This document shows positions 6,284-6,460 of a stretch of 6,460 bases of DNA, one piece after another. This DNA is from Halobacteriales archaeon SW_9_67_25 (GTDB lineage: Archaea > Halobacteriota > Halobacteria > Halobacteriales > Haloarculaceae). The stretch's first letter is position 1, and every line of letters begins with the position of its first letter. The DNA is taken from NCBI GenBank assembly GCA_003022745.1, contig PXSU01000104.1, positions 1-6,460 on the forward strand, in the 5' to 3' direction. The translations under genes were made by a program, and so were the position numbers. The notes under the pieces were generated by a model. That model did no database searches and was not told the DNA's origin. It saw nothing but the letters and a program-made list of their open reading frames with translations.

Positions 6284-6460
6284 CTACATCGACTCCAGGG
6301 CCCCGATGCCCAGCACGCCCAGCGCGTTCGCGGCCGTGTTCCGCGAAGCGAGGACCACCGCTAGCCGCGCGGCACGGGTTTCGTCCGGAGCCTCCAGAAC
6401 GCGACACTCCCTGTAGAAGGCGTTGAACGCCTCCGCGAACGCCCGCGTGTAGGTGGCGAC
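6284..6460 (-). CDS. argS: Arginyl-tRNA synthetase, C-terminal 58 residues (cut by window edge)
   Basis: Read on the minus strand, the right edge encodes [20 protein letters not shown], then [19 protein letters not shown], and ends with LGIGALESM and a TAG stop at 6284-6286. This is the pattern of the class I aminoacyl-tRNA synthetase anticodon-binding helical domain (DALR type) of ArgS: an FNxFYxxC segment, an arginine-rich helix and a final LGI...PESM-like tail. The enzyme charges tRNA-Arg. Its catalytic domain and start lie beyond the window. The gene converges on the DUF2103 gene with a 33-base gap. The ArgS assignment rests on this short tail; another class I synthetase of the same domain type is less likely. 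Confidence 0.8.
   Translation of the reverse strand, partial: VATYTRAFAEAFNAFYRECRVLEAPDETRAARLAVVLASRNTAANALGVLGIGALESM

Noticed and set aside
1..6460. Search by eye for CRISPR arrays, tRNA or rRNA genes, insertion-sequence ends and tandem repeats.
   Set aside because: No regularly spaced repeats, cloverleaf-like blocks, transposase motifs or long direct repeats were seen; almost all the DNA is accounted for by the genes listed, and no gene-free stretch exceeds about 115 bases.

Overview
The window is almost certainly from a halophilic archaeon (class Halobacteria). The reasons are very high G+C, strongly acidic predicted proteins rich in Asp and Glu, a Shine-Dalgarno site of the archaeal GGAGGTGA type, TATA-like boxes about 27 bases before start codons (leaderless transcripts), and archaeal-type proteins: proteasome alpha and beta, Pth2, archaeal TruD, a DUF2103 protein and a ThiN-domain regulator. 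I cannot name the genus.

Layout. On the minus strand from 2157 down to 23 lies a tight three-gene unit: dCTP deaminase (dcd), an HTH-ThiN regulator of the ThiR type, and a class I SAM-dependent methyltransferase. A 14-bp perfect palindrome straddles the dcd start codon. Divergent from dcd on the plus strand are pth2 (peptidyl-tRNA hydrolase 2), then psmA and psmB (20S proteasome alpha and beta, 4-base overlap, behind a conspicuous AT-rich promoter), then truD (tRNA pseudouridine synthase D), then a DUF2103 zinc-ribbon protein. At the right edge, convergent with DUF2103, are the last 58 codons of a minus-strand gene that reads as arginyl-tRNA synthetase (argS).

The most notable observation is that two housekeeping genes are broken in the same way. 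In both pth2 and truD a short internal stretch expected from the family is missing (about 41 nt and about 60 nt), and the recognisable C-terminal part continues in the next reading frame (same frame change in both). In pth2 the missing piece contains the catalytic aspartate region. In truD the frame change makes the upstream frame run on into the next gene, creating a false 699-residue 'TruD-DUF2103 fusion'. The psmA and psmB genes between the two lesions look intact. Real pseudogenes are possible, but collapsed or skipped sequence in a GC-rich template or draft assembly is at least as likely, because Pth activity is expected to be needed.

Together the genes cover tRNA recycling and modification (Pth2, TruD, ArgS), protein turnover (20S proteasome core), and nucleotide and cofactor metabolism (Dcd, ThiR). 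I saw no mobile element, CRISPR array, tRNA or rRNA gene, and no convincing new multi-gene system. The leads worth following are the paired lesions, the palindrome at the dcd start, the uncharacterised DUF2103 protein, and the placement of psmAB between pth2 and truD.
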